A DNA stretch of 64,000 nt, from the NCBI GenBank assembly GCA_028280065.1, contig JANQMN010000080.1:17029-81028 (forward strand), given 5' to 3'. A program made the position numbers and the translations under genes. Shown piece after piece: positions 63,926 to 64,000 of this stretch (its first letter is position 1; each line of letters opens with the position of its first letter). Source of the DNA: Hahella sp. Lineage in GTDB: Bacteria > Pseudomonadota > Gammaproteobacteria > Pseudomonadales > Oleiphilaceae. The notes below the pieces were generated by a model. The model was not told the origin of the DNA. It saw only the letters and a program-made list of their open reading frames with translations, and ran no database searches.

Positions 63926-64000
63926 GCACATTAAGCGAGTCGCTAAAGGGTCAGATACTAGGCGCGTTTGCGAAGGAATATTGGGCATCTTTCGAGCAAT
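63926..64000. other. Window end, no gene seen
   Basis: The last 75 bases contain no visible gene or site. The sequence is too short to judge. Confidence 0.4.

Overview
The window reads as chromosome of a free-living, probably marine or hydrocarbon/lipid-using gammaproteobacterium. Supporting signs are a wax ester synthase/DGAT, a dienoyl-CoA isomerase, an ATP-type PEP carboxykinase, a tkt-epd-pgk-fba block of the gammaproteobacterial type, many c-di-GMP proteins, CheV and a Mot-type stator pair. A relative of Ketobacter or Alcanivorax-like lineages is a guess. No rRNA, tRNA, CRISPR array, complete prophage or insertion sequence was recognised. Gene density is high and mostly housekeeping or signalling.

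Layout. 1-7.4 kb: a 3'-truncated outer membrane protein with a proline-rich insertion, a membrane diguanylate cyclase, a gamma-glutamylcyclotransferase-like protein, bacteriohemerythrin, a zinc-ribbon membrane peptide, WS/DGAT, a class IV-like deacetylase and SlyD. 7.7-15.5 kb: an orphan FetB permease, a GGDEF/EAL protein paired with a periplasmic cupredoxin, TcdA, then a run of REC-CheX, PAS-GGDEF and a degenerate PilZ-like protein. 15.5-23.3 kb: ABC1/AarF kinase, Sfp-type PPTase, dienoyl-CoA isomerase, pckA, photolyase and a DASS transporter. 23.4-31 kb: a heptanucleotide tandem repeat next to a tiny membrane protein, a lipoprotein esterase, an OYE-family reductase, CheV, a P-loop-less guanylate-kinase-like protein, an SDR with a newly noticed 49-codon partner, and a pectinacetylesterase/Notum-like secreted hydrolase. 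31-41 kb: SYLF lipoprotein, lone periplasmic binding protein, a beta-propeller lipoprotein, a secreted pullulanase, a decayed GAF-GGDEF gene and a MotAB-like pair. 41-49.7 kb: central carbon genes, a lipase-like hydrolase, an exosortase/PEP-CTERM-associated acyltransferase and a thioesterase.

The best candidate for an undescribed system is the compact, AT-richer three-gene operon at 50163-52543: a TIGR04255-like protein, an HTH protein and a protein with a Q-x-C-D-I motif. It has its own promoter, embedded in TTTACAG/CTGTAAA repeats, and sits between ordinary core genes. From 53 to 64 kb follow a YjfB-like protein, an EamA transporter, a DUF2878-like protein, a QTMAN-like glycosyltransferase, a GH13 glucosidase, a thiamine module (ThiBPQ plus a divergent thiamine-kinase-like protein), DUF2780- and DUF4112-type proteins and Tag. 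A 24-bp repeat in inverted orientation lies at 49147-49170 and 63902-63925.

How the genes fit together: PEP carboxykinase, the tkt/epd/pgk/fba block and the fatty-acid genes suit gluconeogenic growth on lipids or acids. Pullulanase and the GH13 glucosidase add alpha-glucan use. The c-di-GMP genes, CheV, stator pair and YjfB-like protein point to regulated motility or surface behaviour.
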